DNA of 12,873 nucleotides, taken from NCBI GenBank assembly GCA_035447925.1, contig DAOTHY010000058.1, positions 1 through 12,873 on the forward strand. Reading direction: 5' to 3'. Position 1 is the stretch's first letter, and every line of letters begins with the position of its first letter. A program made the position numbers and the translations under genes. Positions 11,422-12,873 of this stretch are shown piece after piece. Source of the DNA: JASUTC01 sp035447925. GTDB taxonomy: Bacteria; Thermotogota; Thermotogae; MWEM01. The notes under the pieces are model-generated. The model searched no databases, was not told the origin of the DNA, and saw only the letters and a list, made by a program, of their open reading frames with translations.

Positions 11422-11451
11422 AGCATACCACAAATTGACCGATCCGGTCAA
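11422..11451 (-). promoter_or_regulatory. Promoter of the tetR-exporter operon
   Basis: On the minus strand TTGACC (complement of 11446-11451), 18-base spacer and TATGCT (complement of 11422-11427). The -35 box is one arm of operator 2 and the transcription start falls in operator 1, a direct fit to repression by a bound dimer at either site. Confidence 0.7.
11435..11451. promoter_or_regulatory. Operator 2, TetR-type palindrome
   Basis: TTGACC GATCC GGTCAA: perfect six-base arms, five-base spacer, the same as operator 1. The centres are 34 bases apart, close to three helical turns. It covers the -35 of the minus-strand promoter and ends 20 bases upstream of the extended -10 of the plus-strand promoter. 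Confidence 0.85.
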
Positions 11452-11471
11452 GTCTATTTTTATTTCTTTTT

Positions 11472-11480
11472 TGATATAAT
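11472..11480 (+). promoter_or_regulatory. Extended -10 promoter for the DUF2804-aldehyde dehydrogenase operon
   Basis: TGATATAAT: a perfect -10 (11475-11480) with extended TG. No good -35 box is present. The RNA would start near 11487, about 25 bases before the ATG at 11512. Operator 2 lies roughly at -36 to -52 of this promoter, so binding there might repress or leave it unaffected. Confidence 0.7.
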
Positions 11481-11511
11481 AGTTAATCTAAGATGAAAGG
11501 AACGGCGATCG

Positions 11512-12591
11512 ATGACCGCATCAAACGAAAAGATCAAACAAATCAACAATCCCCCTTATATTTCGGTGCTAAGAAATCCCATTCCACCTCCCGAACGAGT
11601 AGTGAAAGACGGACGTTGCATTTTTGGAACGTTTAACGGACCATTGCCTAATGTAAACCTTTTAGACTGCAAAAACCCCTGCGGCAATTGGATGCCTGAT
11701 TTCATGAAAACGATGAGACTAAAAGAATGGTTTGCCTATTTGATTGACTTTTCCCAGGGATTTATTTTAAGTGCCATCTACAATACCGGACTCATGATGT
11801 TCAACGTGATATCCTTTTTTGACAAAGAATCACGTCAGATTCAGACGAACATGATCTTTACGCCCAAAAAGAAGAACGTCATGGCGCATTCATTGATTGA
11901 CAGTCAGATTTTTCTGGATGCCGGAGGTTTTAAACAAGAAATCTCCAATCACCTTCAGGAAGGGAGATGTTCGATCAAAGCCACTTGTCCCGCCTCTAAA
12001 AAACACTTTTTCTATCATGCTGATGTGTCATTGGACAGCGTTAGTGATCCTTCTGTGGTCGTCATGCCCCTGGGTCCCAACAAGCCGTTATACATTCATA
12101 AGGAACTGTTTCAGGCTCGTGGAAGCATCACAATCGGCGAAAGGATATTCCACCTGGATGAAACCGCCACCTGTGTGATCGATGACCACAAAGGTTATTA
12201 TCCCTATCATATGACCTATGACTGGATTTCCGGGATCAGAACCAACGAGGCCCAAACAACCGCTTTCAACATTGTGGACAATCAAGTTCTTAGCCCAGAT
12301 GATTATAACGAGAATTTTATATGGATAAACGGTCAAATGCATCCCCTCCCGCCAGTTAAGGTCGACAAACAGTCCAAACGCCTTTGGTTGGCCCATGATA
12401 AACACGGTGCAGTAGATATTCGGTTTGAAATCGACAATGATTTTATAAAACGCATCAACCTTCCATTTTTCAGAGCTAATTATCGTGCCCCGTTTGGAAG
12501 GATAAGCGGGACAATCGTAGATTGCAATGAAAATAAGCACGAACTGTCAGGAACAGTTGGTATCGGAGAGGATTTGGATTATCGTTATTGA
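11512..12591 (+). CDS. DUF2804 domain protein
   Basis: A 359-residue protein with the marks of the DUF2804 family: FGTFNGPLPNVNLLDCK near the start, DHKGYYPYHMTYDWISG at residues 225-241, and GRISGTIV with a glycine-rich ending (GTVGIGEDLDYRY). The length is usual for the family. No signal peptide or membrane helix. The many beta strands suggest a large beta-barrel or lipocalin-like fold; the biochemical role is not established. The ATG follows AAAGGAA with about nine bases between. It is separated by 30 bases from an aldehyde dehydrogenase gene, and it is divergent from a TetR-exporter operon, so a role with hydrophobic or lipid-like molecules is a reasonable idea, but only that. Confidence 0.85.
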   Translation: MTASNEKIKQINNPPYISVLRNPIPPPERVVKDGRCIFGTFNGPLPNVNLLDCKNPCGNWMPDFMKTMRLKEWFAYLIDFSQGFILSAIYNTGLMMFNVISFFDKESRQIQTNMIFTPKKKNVMAHSLIDSQIFLDAGGFKQEISNHLQEGRCSIKATCPASKKHFFYHADVSLDSVSDPSVVVMPLGPNKPLYIHKELFQARGSITIGERIFHLDETATCVIDDHKGYYPYHMTYDWISGIRTNEAQTTAFNIVDNQVLSPDDYNENFIWINGQMHPLPPVKVDKQSKRLWLAHDKHGAVDIRFEIDNDFIKRINLPFFRANYRAPFGRISGTIVDCNENKHELSGTVGIGEDLDYRY

Positions 12592-12621
12592 ATTGGGAAT
12601 GAGCGTGCAAGGAGAATGAAA

Positions 12622-12873
12622 ATGGAAAAACAGTATCAACTATTAGTAGACAATCAGAAAAAGAACTTCAAAACGGGGGCAACACGCCCGCTTTCTTTCC
12701 GCCTTGAAAGTCTTCATAAATTGAAGCAGGCTATTTTGAATCATGAAGACCAAATCAGCAAAGCACTGTATGAAGATCTCGGAAAATCACAAGCGGAAGT
12801 GATATCGACGGAGATCGGTTTCTCGCTGAACGAAATCAACCATGTGATTAAAAAACTGCCCAAATGGATAAAA
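12622..12873 (+). CDS. Aldehyde dehydrogenase, N-terminal part (3' end outside window)
   Basis: The first 84 codons of an NAD(P)-dependent aldehyde dehydrogenase of the ALDH3-like group (as in fatty-aldehyde enzymes and Bacillus YwdH), running off the window. The recognisable N-terminal pattern is GATRPLSFRLESLHKLKQAI, then ALYEDLGKSQAEVISTEIG and a helical segment ending KKLPKWIK. The catalytic Cys, Glu and the cofactor loop would lie beyond the window, so activity cannot be judged. The ATG is seven bases after AAGGAG. The 30-base distance from the DUF2804 gene suggests one operon. It would oxidise an aldehyde to the acid; the substrate chain length is not visible. Confidence 0.85.
   Translation, partial: MEKQYQLLVDNQKKNFKTGATRPLSFRLESLHKLKQAILNHEDQISKALYEDLGKSQAEVISTEIGFSLNEINHVIKKLPKWIK

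Noticed and set aside
11374..11451. Longer version of the TetR protein starting at 11451
   Set aside because: The extra N-terminus would be encoded over the operators and promoter, while GGAGGT is ideally placed for the ATG at 11373.
12088..12540. Minus-strand ORF of 150 codons inside the DUF2804 gene
   Set aside because: It is antisense to a well-supported gene and lacks a ribosome site.
1..12873. tRNA, rRNA, insertion sequences or phage genes
   Set aside because: No cloverleaf, conserved rRNA stretch, transposase or integrase motif, or terminal inverted repeat was seen in the readable sequence.

Overview
The window looks like a scaffold from a moderately AT-rich, low-GC Gram-positive bacterium (Bacillota; Clostridia-like is a guess from gene content). 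Supporting signs are strong GGAGG-type ribosome binding sites before almost every gene, sigma-A-type promoters, TTG/GTG/ATG starts, hairpins with U-tracts, TGA used as a stop, and a Gram-positive-style lipoprotein. Two runs of exactly 100 N (3295-3394 and 7561-7660) are assembly gaps of unknown true length; the first lies inside a gene.

Layout. (1) 1-1209, plus strand: the tail of a GNAT acetyltransferase and a tightly linked alpha-alpha toroid (prenyltransferase/terpene-cyclase-like fold) protein, ending in a bidirectional terminator. (2) 1266-2607, minus strand: a cluster of seven very short ORFs (34-41 codons) that conventional gene callers would miss. Five belong to two families: type A (37-38 aa, ending RPF) and type B (41 aa, starting near TGS-F-AT and ending WT). 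A type A gene followed by a type B gene and a near-identical GCGGC/GCCGC terminator occurs twice, so the module seems to have been duplicated. Each half has its own promoter, and the downstream half begins with a separate 34-codon ORF followed by an internal terminator. (3) 2608-2971: a poorly conserved stretch with one 23-codon hydrophobic ORF, possibly the start of a decayed gene. (4) 2972-5428: a hybrid histidine kinase (extracytoplasmic sensor, 7TMR-like membrane domain, HisKA, HATPase, receiver, HPt), interrupted by the first gap. (5) 5473-5859, minus: a small lipoprotein of unknown function, divergent from (6) 5995-7553, plus: a second GNAT acetyltransferase and an aminoglycoside-phosphotransferase/choline-kinase-like protein. 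(7) 7667-11373, minus: a TetR regulator, ABC ATPase and two ABC-2 permeases in one compact operon, i.e. a self-regulated exporter. (8) 11512-12873, plus and divergent from the TetR gene: a DUF2804 protein and the start of an aldehyde dehydrogenase.

How the parts fit. The TetR/exporter operon and the DUF2804-aldehyde dehydrogenase operon share an intergenic region with two perfect TTGACC-N5-GGTCAA palindromes, placed over the -35 element and just past the -10 of the tetR promoter. Autoregulation is therefore likely; control of the divergent operon is possible. The histidine kinase has no partner response regulator in view. The peptide cluster has no visible modification enzyme, protease or dedicated exporter beside it, so its function is unknown; it is the most unusual part of the window. 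Codon differences between the paralogous peptides are synonymous or conservative at the shared positions, which supports real translation.
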